Under the pieces are notes generated by a model. It searched no databases and was not told where the DNA came from. It saw only the letters and a list, made by a program, of their open reading frames with translations. Positions 55,770 to 64,000 of a stretch of DNA of 64,000 bases are shown here, one piece after another. Made by a program: the position numbers and the translations under genes. This stretch comes from Omphiscola glabra (Eukaryota; Mollusca; Gastropoda; Lymnaeidae), in NCBI GenBank assembly GCA_964017045.1, contig OZ024802.1:7672413-7736412 (forward strand), read 5' to 3'. Position 1 is the first letter of the stretch; every line of letters starts with the position of its first letter.

Positions 55770-56095
55770 TGTGGGTGTTGGTGGTTGGGGGGGGGGGTTG
55801 CTGGGGAGGGCGGGGGTGTTGGTGGGAGGGCAGGGGCTTCTGTAAGTGTTGGTGGTGGGTGGGGGGTGTTGGTGGGAGGGCAGGGGCTTGTGTGGGCGTT
55901 GGTGGTTGAGGGGTTGCTGGGGAGGGCGGGGGGTGTTGGTGGGAGGGCAGGGGCTTGTGTAAGTGTTGATGGTGGGTGGGGGTGTTGGTGGGAGGGCAGG
56001 GGCTTGTGTGGGCGTTGGTGGTGGGGGAGGGGGTGTTGGTGGGAGGGCAGGGGCTTGTGTGGGCGTTGATGGTGAGGGTGGTGGTGTTTGTGATT
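55770..56095. repeat. G-rich minisatellite with strong G-quadruplex potential
   Basis: Units of GTTGGTGGGAGGGCAGGGGC plus TTGTGTGGGCGTTGGTGGT, 40-45 bp, alternating with GGTTGCTGGGGAGGGCGGGG. About seven units grouped into two about 125-bp higher-order blocks. The + strand has many G3-5 runs spaced 1-7 bases. Gly/Val-rich (+) and Pro-rich (-) frames are artefacts. Confidence 0.9.
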
Positions 56096-56327
56096 GGTAC
56101 AAAAGGATGTGGTGGAATATCTGTGCCACTATCAAGGAGGGTGGTCCTGGGGAGGGCTTCCATCGGTAAGTTGAGGATTAATGATAAAACAGTGATTGAG
56201 ATCGGGCAAAGATATGCGGTAGTAAAGAAAGGAAACAATTAACGAATTGAATGGAAAGAATTTTAAAAAATGTAACATTTTACAACAGCACTTTACAAAT
56301 GTTCATGTTGACGACACAATTTTTAGA

Positions 56328-56640
56328 CACACCTTATTTCGCGACACAGTGAATCCGTTTTACCAGTGTACCGGGAGTTAAGCTAACCAATTTTAGGACA
56401 CTTTATTTCCCGACACAGTGAATCCGTTTTACCAGTGTACCGGGAGTTAAGCTAACCAATTTTAGGACACTTTATTTCCCGACACAGTGAATCCGTTTTA
56501 CCAGTGTACCGGGAGTTAAGCTAACCAATTTTAGGACACTTTATTTCCCGACACAGTGAATCCGTTTTACCAGTGTACCGGGAGTTAAGCTAACCAATTT
56601 TAAGACACTTTATTTCCCGACACAGTGAATCCGTTTCACT
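56328..56640. repeat. 69-bp minisatellite, about 4.5 copies
   Basis: Units contain TTTATTTCCCGACACAGTGA, ATCCGTTTTACCAGTGTACC and GGGAGTTAAGCTAACCAATT, nearly identical. The unit's own CGACACA motif reappears as the core of the next array. Confidence 0.96.
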
Positions 56641-56649
56641 AGAGCACCA

Positions 56650-56800
56650 TGCAGGCGACACATTACTGTGCGACACATTGCTGTGCGACACAATTCTGTG
56701 CGACACATTACTGTGCGATACATTGCTGTGCGACACATTGCTGTGCGACACATTGCTGTGCGTCACATTACTTTGCGACACATTACTGTTCGACACATTA
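56650..56800. repeat. 15-bp minisatellite GCGACACATTGCTGT, 10 copies
   Basis: Units GCGACACATTGCTGT with ACTGT variants, directly following the 69-bp array. Confidence 0.95.
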
Positions 56801-56939
56801 AGTGCAAGTGTCCATAGTCAAACCGTCCATATAAGCACTAAAATCACGGATTCTTCTCGATCCCCTTGGTCTATACAACTCTAGTAGCGACTCCTAATTA
56901 GACATCCTGCTTCTACACGAACCTGTTAATTCCACTTTT

Positions 56940-57135
56940 TCTAGGATCCAACCATTTTTAGAATTCCACTTTCCTAGAAACCAACATTTTTTAGAATCAC
57001 ATCTTTTCTAGAAAACAAAGTTTATTAGAATCTCACCTTCTCTACAAACTAACCTTTTCTTGAATCCAATTTTCTACAAACCAACCATTTGAAGAATCCC
57101 ACCTTTTCTAGAATCCCACATTTTTCAACATCCAT
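56940..57135. repeat. Degenerate 28-32 bp TTTCTAGAATCC repeats
   Basis: Imperfect copies of CCACTTTTTCTAGAATCCAA type with repeated TCTAGAA and ACCAACC motifs. Confidence 0.75.
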
Positions 57136-57139
57136 CCAC

Positions 57140-58415
57140 TTCTCAACCACCCCAAGTCGTGGACAGCTCAATAGCACCCCACGACCCAGACACTAAACTT
57201 TATCGAACACCCTACGACCTGGACACTTTGACCTGGACACTTCCCATGGTAGGCCCCTCCTCCTTTTGACCCACAAGTTAAAGATGCCAAAATCGTGTGT
57301 CTAGTTTTCTTTGGCAGGTGTGTTTTTTTAAAGCCCCATTTTACTTTCCTGTTGGCAAACGTTTTACTTTGCATCATTAATTCAATTATCTTATCTCATT
57401 TTTGCTGCCTGCCAACACTGTAAAACTGAACTGATTTGCGTCCAGAAGAAACATGGATTGGGGACCTACCCGTACCCCAGTGGCAGTGGAGATTTTGACA
57501 ATGGTACAGATGCATGTGGTCAGTTACTTTGATTCCGACGAGGCATTAAACTAGCGTAGTGTGATCACTTCTATCAGTTCAGTACCTACCTTGAGAGGGA
57601 ACTCACCTTGTAGTATTGCTCATTTTGAAGTGAAATTGTAGCGAACCTTGGTCGTCTCTGCTCTCTCTGTCGTACTCAATTCCGACTGTCACGGTCCCTC
57701 TCTAACTCCCGTCTGTCCACCTGCCTGCCCGGCTGAGTTCTCCCCGGCTGAGTTCTCCTATCTGTCCACTTGCCTCCCCGGCTGAGTTCTCCCCAGTCCC
57801 GTTCAACTGTCCCTTTTATAAGTCCCGCATCCCTAGAGATTTCTTCCCCGGGCTTTAATCTTAGTCCTAAATCTCAGGCACTTAAATTTTCCCAACGTGT
57901 AATTGGTTATAAAACAGCACCTAGCTGTTGTCCCGGGGCAATCTGATCCGCTTGACCGTTGGTCAGTTTCCGCAGGTCCGGACTGACACTAAAGTTGTTG
58001 TAAAGACCACCCGCCGTTTAACTGGACATTAACCGTTGGTCCGTTACCGTGACCCCCCTACCCATGTAAAACACAGGTCGACTACCAAGGTCTGAACACT
58101 CCACAATATTGTCATCTATGTGTGCTAGCCACACGCTCTTTGCGGTAAGCTCTATCTTGATCTGTGTCTTTTGTGGAAACCGGAAATTGGCTGAGGTTGG
58201 TGGCTTGGATTAAACATGTCAAGAAAGGAAAGTTTAAAATATTTTTTGGGGTTAGAATGCGCTACAGAAATATGTTATTATTATAATTATTGTGGCTTTC
58301 TATCACATTTTAAAGACAATCCCTGTCAAGGTTATCTTTTCTGAATCCAACAGTTCATGTTTGTATCAAAATTGCTGAAGAAATGTCTGCTGAACGAGTT
58401 AGCATACGTGACTTT
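57140..58415. other. Mostly unique DNA
   Basis: A C-rich stretch has CCCGGCTGAGTTCTCC three times (57729-57795). A GCGCTACAGAAATATGTTATTATTAT sequence at about 58258 looks like the tail of a non-LTR element. No gene recognised. Confidence 0.4.
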
Positions 58416-58419
58416 AGGT

Positions 58420-58625
58420 CGCTCAAAGATTGAACTCCAAGACATCTTTCCATGATTGACGTTGGTCGCTCTAAGACATCTTTAAATGACTGACGTTGGT
58501 CGCTCTAAGACATCTTTAAATGACTGACGTTGGTCGCTCTAGAAGTGAAATCTAATACACCTTTCCATGACTGACGCTGGTCGCTCTAAGAGTGAACTCT
58601 AAGACACCTTTCAATGACTGACTTC
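58420..58625. repeat. Degenerate 33-47 bp repeat, about 5 copies
   Basis: Copies of GACTGACGTTGGTCGCTCTA plus AGACATCTTT, with insertions AGTGAACTCTAAGACAC. Confidence 0.85.
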
Positions 58626-58754
58626 CACTGTTCCACACATCTGGCAGTATTTAACACTAGACATTCAAGACGTTAATTTACCGAATGAACGGAATGATCC
58701 TTGACATTCGCCAAATGATAAAACAACATGTCCTGGTTCCATGAACCTTTACAT

Positions 58755-58950
58755 GAGCGGCTCTCAACCTGTGGGTCGCGACCCCTTGGGGGTCGAATGA
58801 CCATTTCCCGAGGGTCACTAAGACCATCGGGAAACACATATACTCAATAGTTATTGTGTTTAAGGGTCGCCACAAAGGAACTGTATTACGGAGTCGCCAC
58901 AAAGGAACTGTATTACGGGGTCGTGGCATTAGGGAGGTTGAGAACCACTG
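58755..58950. mobile_element. SPIN-like hAT MITE, 196 bp, with exact 8-bp target duplication
   Basis: The left end AGCGGCTCTCAACCTGTGGG TCGCGACCCC and the right end TTAGGGAGGTTGAGAACCACTG closely resemble the SPIN/Charlie-type hAT MITE family. So do the interior blocks TAAGACCATCGGGAAACACA and GGAACTGTATTACGGGGTCG. CTTTACAT flanks both sides (58747-58754 and 58951-58958). A 27-bp internal piece (58866-58892) is duplicated in tandem (58893-58919). Similarity to SPIN is from memory of the family, not from a search. Confidence 0.88.
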
Positions 58951-59349
58951 CTTTACATGATAACGTGACCAAGACGACATACATACAAATATTCAAACTC
59001 ATATCGACGTTGTCTATTAATAATTTTTTTTTAAAAATAATAAACTGCCCACTGTAAATACATTCAACCAAAAATCTTATATTTGCGCACTGTGTGGATA
59101 CAGCGTCGCATTAACTAGACTGGTATTACCGCAAGCACCTGTTAGGCAATGCAATCTCTTTAAATGAATTGAGACTTTGATGTACGCAGGTGGCTGGCTG
59201 TTTAATGGGGGGGGGGGGGAGTGGGCAGTGCCTCAATCTTGTTTAAAATGTCTGCTAGAGAATATGCTTCACATATATCAAAATAAAATATGCTTTCTAT
59301 AAAAAAAAAGATACATATCTGCTAAATTATAACAAAATAAGATATACGC

Positions 59350-60797
59350 CAAAGGAGGATGAAGTCTTGTCGAGACTCTTTACTAGGTTGGCTAGCTCTT
59401 CCTCGCTTCCCGCCAGTCCGTCTATGTCATCCGCAAAACGTAAATTGGTGATCGTTCTGCCACCAATGCTGACTGTCCCTACATGCGTTTCTAGTGCATC
59501 TGACATCTCTCAACGATCCAGGTACCTATCGTAATGTTATTTTTGGCACTGAAATTGTCTTTTGCCTGATCAGTTGCATACTTTCCAGCTCCGTACTGGT
59601 CAGAGACGGTAGGCGCGGCCCTTGGTAACCCGGGCGACGGCCGAGCCGGTATGGATTGTGAATCTGGTCTCATGTACATGTAGCGTAACTAGGGCAGTTG
59701 TCGCATGGCGGCGACCATCCCTCTCCATGCCATTTATAATTAATTAATTTTATGTATTATCATGACTAGATCATTTTTAGTAGTTTCCCTTTCTTACCGA
59801 AATGTTTGCACTCCGAGATATTGTGTCGCGGCATAAACTACACAATTTCCGGTTCTTTGTATTTCAAGAACAAATGTTCCCACTTTCGTTAGTTGATCTC
59901 GAATACCTTTTCCGCTTCTAGGCTGTCTTCCGAATACTTTTATCCGCTTTCTTCCCTTTTACTTATGTGTACGTTTTATGAACATTTCATACTTGCTAGG
60001 CATGTTGCAGTTAGAATTTTCATTTGGGGACTACAACAATTTCTGATTTCAGCCATCTTGTTGTTAACCGGCATGCAAATCAGTGCAGAAAATACAAAAA
60101 TGATGACGAATAGCACTAGTGGCATCACCACTGAAATTAAGGTCGGAGAGGAAAGATTAGAGACAGTTGGCAGCTTCAAATACCTCGGAGCAATAGTATC
60201 GGAACAAGGCTCCAGGCGCGAATTAATGGCCAGGATTGCGCAGACCACGACAGCACTAAAGAGGCTCAAGAAAATATGGAACGACAAAAATATAGCCCCC
60301 AGCACCAAAATCAGGCTGATGCGCTCATTAATCCTCTCCATTTTCTTATATGCCTGTGAGTCCTGGACATTAACAGCAGAACTTGAAAGGAAAATAAAGG
60401 CGATGGAGATGAGATGTTTCAGAGGCATTCTTGGCATCTGCTATAGAGACCACATCACCAATGAGCAAATAAAAGAAAGGATACGTCCGACAATTGGGCA
60501 ATACGATGACCTCCTGACGTCTGTTAAAAAGCGCAAACTTGAGTGGTATGGCCACGTGACTAGAAAACAAGGGCTCGCCAAAGAGATCTTGCAGGGCACT
60601 ACTAGAGGAGGGAGAAGAAGAGGAAGACAAAGAAAAAGATGGGAAGATAACATCAAAGAATGGACGGGATTACAACTAGGCGATGCTATGCGTAGGGCAG
60701 AAGACCGAGAGGAATGGAGAAGAATAGTGTACATGTCATCTGTGGCGCCCCAACTGTCGAAGGACTACAGGACCTGATGATGATGATGATGATGATG
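59350..60797 (+). mobile_element. RTE-clade non-LTR retrotransposon copy with inverted 5' part and 11-bp target duplication
   Basis: AAGATATACGC flanks the insert (59339-59349 and 60798-60808). The right half (about 60067-60777, +) encodes the reverse-transcriptase C-terminus and ends in a (GAT)n tail. The left half is read on the minus strand: MSDALETHVGTVSIGGRTIT, NLRFADDIDGLAG, then SEEELANLVKSLDK. This is the segment that should directly precede GMQISAENTK on the plus strand. FADD carries the catalytic aspartates. A piece further upstream on the minus strand (NNITIGTW) resembles the start of the endonuclease domain, implying an internal deletion. Confidence 0.82.
60067..60777 (+). pseudogene. 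Non-LTR reverse transcriptase, C-terminal part (ORF remnant)
   Basis: The frame is open from about GMQISAENTKMM to the TGA at 60775-60777. Motifs in order: FKYLGAIVSEQGSRRE, RIAQTTTALKRL, IRLMRSLILSIFLYACESWT, MEMRCFRGILGI, KRKLEWYGHVTRKQGLAKEI, GRRRGRQRKRWEDNIKEWTG and a final AEDREEWRRIVYMSS. These are the thumb and C-terminal domain of RTE/BovB-like reverse transcriptases. The catalytic core is missing here (it is inverted upstream), so the product is inactive. The frame also runs back to 59893 through unrelated residues, which I exclude. Confidence 0.88.
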
Positions 60798-60814
60798 AAG
60801 ATATACGCAAATAT

Positions 60815-62080
60815 ACATACCTATAATAAAAACTTTTAAACATTTTAACAAAAAAGGAAAACTTTAAAAAAATGTATGGGGGTTAAATTATGTAATTTAA
60901 ACCACAACATACAAAAACTGTGTAATAAAAAAATATGCCAAAGATACCATATAAAATATACAGTGAGCGCATTATACCACTGCGCAGCAAATAAAACAAC
61001 ACTAACATTTACATGTCTACGTGTCATCTTACAGGCCTACGTTGTCTACATTCTTCATACTTGTAATTAACGTCCCTGCAATGATATCGTTTGTGTCCGA
61101 CACACTTAGCCTCCGTCTCTAATCTTTGACCTTATAATTTTTTTTTAAATGGCTTATCTCCACACACCGCACTCTCCCCTTAATTGACAATAAACGTGTT
61201 GTCCAGTTTTATCCACCCCCCCCCCCCCATTTTTTTTTTTGAAGTCTGACACACTCTCTAGTATTCACATAAAAAATATTGGACATTAGGGGCGGTCAGG
61301 TTACAATTGTGGCCCACCGGATGTATCACAAATGAGCTTACTTAATTTATTCATTTTTCCTTTCTGAGGAGAAGCTCATATTTAAGCTATATGTGAAGCA
61401 CTTTTTGTGACGGTATGCGCCATTTTGGTGTATTGGCCCCTCATTTCGACTGATTTGTGAAAAAAAAGTAATAATGAATTCAAATTATTATTGTCATATG
61501 TTAAAAAAAAATCCAAACGATAAATTACTATTGTGTAACTACTGACATTAAATGATCAATATAAATACATATAGCCAATTTTCCATGTTTATTTCTTGTG
61601 TTGTTCTTCGGTTAAGTGTAGACTGATGTAAAACTAAATTCAAGTATGCGCCAAAATGTATCTCTGCATTTTGAAATTATCAACAACAAAAAAAAAAAAA
61701 ATGGGGAGTGGCCTCCCCCACTTTTACATCTCTGAATTTCGAAACTATCCAAAACAATTATTGTGTGTGCGTGTGTGGGGGGGGGGGGGGGGATGTTCCT
61801 CCAAATCTATTGCTCGGGAGACTTTGGTGGGCGCCCTGATTTCTGCTCTCCCACCCCACTTTTGAAGATGAGCGTGGCAATGACGGGCAACTTTTAATCT
61901 GTAATGCAGTTCTGTATTGAATAAATTAAAGAATTATATTTCTATACAATTTATTTATGCATTTAGTGGCATCATTAGATAATTTATCATTACATTTTTT
62001 TTTTACATTTAAGAAAAAGTAAATCATTGTGCACATCATTTATGTCGTTGTTATTTTCTTTTATTAGGTTTAATGACATG
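60815..62080. other. AT-rich DNA with homopolymer runs
   Basis: C-run 61216-61228, G-run about 61777-61791 preceded by (GT)n. No gene recognised. Confidence 0.4.
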
Positions 62081-62085
62081 TGACC

Positions 62086-62264
62086 CAAAAGTGGCCGAGA
62101 AACCATTGGTTTGGACGGTCCAAAAGTGGCCCGAGAAACCACTGGTTTTGACGGTCCAAAAGTGGCCCGAGAAACCACTGGTTTTGATGGTCCAAAAGTG
62201 GCCCGAGAAACCACTGGTTTTGACGGTCCAGAAGTGGATCGAGAAACCATTGGTTTTGACGGTC
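62086..62264. repeat. 36-bp minisatellite, 5 copies
   Basis: Units contain AAAAGTGGCCCGAGAAACCA and CTGGTTTTGACGGTCC. Twelve-codon frames (KWPEKPLVLTVQ type on +) are artefacts. Confidence 0.96.
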
Positions 62265-62269
62265 ATGAT

Positions 62270-62740
62270 TAAAACAATTTATTACTATTTGTTTAAAATG
62301 TATTTTGTGGTCTTTTTCAGCTGTTATTGGTGCGGCCCCAATCAATCAGTAACACGAGCCATAGTTACATTAGCACATCTTAAAGGGGTACACAGAAACA
62401 AGAACCATAGTTAGGTTAGCACATCCTAAAGTTGTACACTCGCCCTTGATATTAACAAGACCTTCTGAAATCAGCTCTGTTCATTCTTGTCATATCATTC
62501 CCCTCAACTTTTATCAAGCAACTCTTTCTTGTGTGACACATGCACTTTTACATTGCCAATGTAAACAACGAGCATACAAGCGAGTCTCGTTATGGTCTCT
62601 GGTTATTCTATAAGCGTTGTCACTGTTGCCACTGTTCAACTCAAATTTCTGGTGGCCGAGGTTTTACTTCGAAATCTGGGCTTCTTAACTTTGATATTCA
62701 AAGAATATTTCTGAGTCTACCTTAAATTTTTTGATACATG
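62270..62740. other. Unique DNA
   Basis: ACACGAGCCATAGTTACATTAGCACATC is partly repeated 60 bp later (GAACCATAGTTAGGTTAGCACATCC in pieces). No gene recognised. Confidence 0.4.
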
Positions 62741-62754
62741 GAGATTTAGACACA

Positions 62755-62980
62755 TCATCATTATCATCGTAATGTCCCTTAGTCCTTGGACCGTTGGGGC
62801 GCCACAGATGACATGAAAACTATCCTCATCCATTCCTCTCGGTCTTCTGCACTACGCATAGCATCGACTAGTTTTAATCCCGTCCATTCTTTGATGTTAT
62901 CTTCCCATCTTTTTCTCTGTCTGCCTCATCTTCTCTCTCCTCTAGTTGTGCCCTGCAAGATATCTTAGGCGAGCCCTTGT
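62755..62980 (-). mobile_element. RTE-clade 3' end, copy 2 (-), with 10-bp target duplication
   Basis: On the minus strand it encodes AKISCRAQLEE-like residues through KRWEDNIKEWTGL and ends in a GAT-type tail (ATGATGATGT side at 62755). It matches the plus-strand copy at about 60572-60790. TTTAGACACA occurs at 62745-62754 and 62981-62990. The 226-bp length shows severe 5' truncation. Confidence 0.85.
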
Positions 62981-63299
62981 TTTAGACACACTTTACTGTA
63001 ATTACTTCGTCTTACGTTTGAAATTACTAAAAAAAATTATTGCCAATCAAATCTCGCATAGCGAGCACACAACCGTCTACAGACACACGAATGCCAAAAA
63101 ACGTCACAGCTGACATATATTAACAAGCAGAGCTTACAGAAGTCTTTTTAATCCTCCTGATGTCAAGAATCTGAAACACTGTCCCATAAGGCATCATGGT
63201 TTTCTTCAACTATAAATACAAATAGCGCGTTAATAAATCAACAAAATCATTTAGAGGGCGTCCGATGCTTCCCCTGGACGGGTGGGGGGAGATATTAGG

Positions 63300-63565
63300 A
63301 CGTTAATTTACTGTCCCGGCCCCTAGGAAAGTGGACTGCGGACGCTTGAAACACAGCGTCTTCGGTCGACCAGATGTCTCCGGGCGGGGGGGGGGGCCTC
63401 CATCAGCAAACTCGATCGATCAGTTGCTGGTGGGGGCATCCAACGCTCGGGGAGGTCTCTGACGTCTTCGCGCACGGCCCGGCGCCGGGGACACCCGGCG
63501 GCTGGCGGGTGTGGGTGGACGCCAGGGAGGGCACTGGGATGGCCCGCTGACGCCATCTCCTAATG
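63300..63565. other. GC-rich patch sharing a repeat with 39.2 kb
   Basis: AGTGGACTGCGGACGCTT then TCTTCGGTCGACC (63327-63372) is an inverted match to about 39190-39240. The rest is GC-rich with G-runs. The minus-strand frame here is Pro/Arg-rich and unconvincing. Confidence 0.45.
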
Positions 63566-63639
63566 AGATATTTGGAAGATATACCAATGGACGTAGGAAA
63601 CCGTGGTTCCAGTGTTTTAATTCTTTATCTTAGCTTCGC

Positions 63640-63850
63640 TTCTGTTCCTGTGTTTGCGGCAAAATCTTCGGATCGCTACGTGACCCACTTCCCGTCAACC
63701 TATCGAGCTCAAACTTGGCACACAGACTAGCTGCTGGTGATAATACATTCTTTCAAAATCTCAGCCCCACCTAAACCTCAGAAATCAGTTTTTCCTGTTT
63801 TTCAAGGGGAAAATGAATGAAATATGAGTTTGTTTGATGGGTACGGGGTT
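63640..63850 (+). repeat. Dispersed repeat family R1, copy 5 (+, 5' part)
   Basis: GCGGCAAAATCTTCGGATCG, CAAAATCTCAGCCCCACCTA and TTTTTCAAGGGGAAAATGAA match the 5' part of the 31.7-kb copy and the TCAGCCCTACC block of copy 1. Confidence 0.6.
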
Positions 63851-64000
63851 TAGTGCGGAGATTAACTGTGCAGCTCTAGCTATGTGCTGTGTATTTGTGA
63901 CGTATTTGGGTTTATATATATCGTTTGTCTATTAAGTTTTACTTGCACTCAGTTTGATAAAAACCATTCCCATACCAAAAATTAGTTGCAATAATCACAA

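Noticed and set aside
55659..56238. Proline-rich frames (-)
   Set aside because: Mirror of the G-rich array. No domain or splice support.
59893..60066. N-terminal 58 residues of the RT-containing open frame
   Set aside because: They do not resemble reverse transcriptase. They come from sequence left of the inversion joint.
63323..63556. Pro/Arg-rich frame of 77 codons (-)
   Set aside because: GC-rich composition effect. No family or splice support.
1..64000. tRNA, rRNA, telomeric TTAGGG arrays
   Set aside because: I looked for conserved tRNA A/B boxes, rRNA cores and TTAGGG tracts and saw none convincing. A covariance-model search would settle this.

Overview
The window is eukaryotic. It is AT-rich, has spliceosomal splice sites, shows no operons or dense coding, and is packed with minisatellites and fragments of eukaryotic transposons. 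The best guess is a lophotrochozoan animal, most likely a mollusc. A pond-snail-like gastropod would fit a SPIN-type hAT element and an RTE non-LTR element, but the sequence alone does not fix the species. By my sum of the intervals listed, about 19 kb (roughly 30 %) is tandem repeat in more than 55 separate arrays with units of 9-69 bp. Nearly all long open frames in the window are by-products of these arrays and are not annotated as genes.

Two host genes are supported, both on the + strand. (1) About 0.1-6.5 kb: a small gene built from tiny exons. It has a start exon (ATG 144), then 12-, 15- and 24-nt microexons, then a 156-nt coding exon ending in an acidic tail. All five donors read GTAAGT and the coding introns are all phase 0. 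The predicted protein is 81 residues and unrecognised. Its introns hold large minisatellites. (2) About 44.5-45.55 kb: the first coding exon of a Ras-superfamily small GTPase (P-loop GNSGVGKS) with a GTAAGT donor. Upstream lie a 40-bp-periodic array of eight CCAAT boxes, a duplicated 54-bp block and a TATA-like box. Later exons were not found.

Mobile DNA: hAT-type elements are frequent. Six have exact 8-bp target duplications (38457, 40980, 46449, 50518, 53213 and the SPIN-like element at 58755). Others are more decayed. There are also a PIF/Harbinger-like MITE that jumped into a minisatellite with a TTA duplication, a foldback-like element with long nested inverted repeats, two RTE-clade copies with target duplications (one with a 5' inversion of the twin-priming type), two L2-like 3' ends with AAT tails, and a dispersed repeat family present at least five times.

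Layout: 0-7 kb microexon gene; 7-16 kb arrays; 16-20 kb mostly unique AT-rich DNA; 20-29 kb foldback element and long arrays; 29-36 kb arrays plus sparse unique DNA; 36.7-39.7 kb a GC-richer island of decayed sequence; 40-45.6 kb hAT, L2, arrays and the GTPase promoter and exon 1; 46-55 kb a hAT/Harbinger-rich zone; 55-64 kb a G-rich array, SPIN, RTE and a GC-rich patch.

A recurring theme is that tandem arrays lie inside, or appear to be built from, transposon sequence. One hAT element carries three arrays, and one of these is made from transposase C-terminal coding sequence. This suggests transposons seed the minisatellites here.
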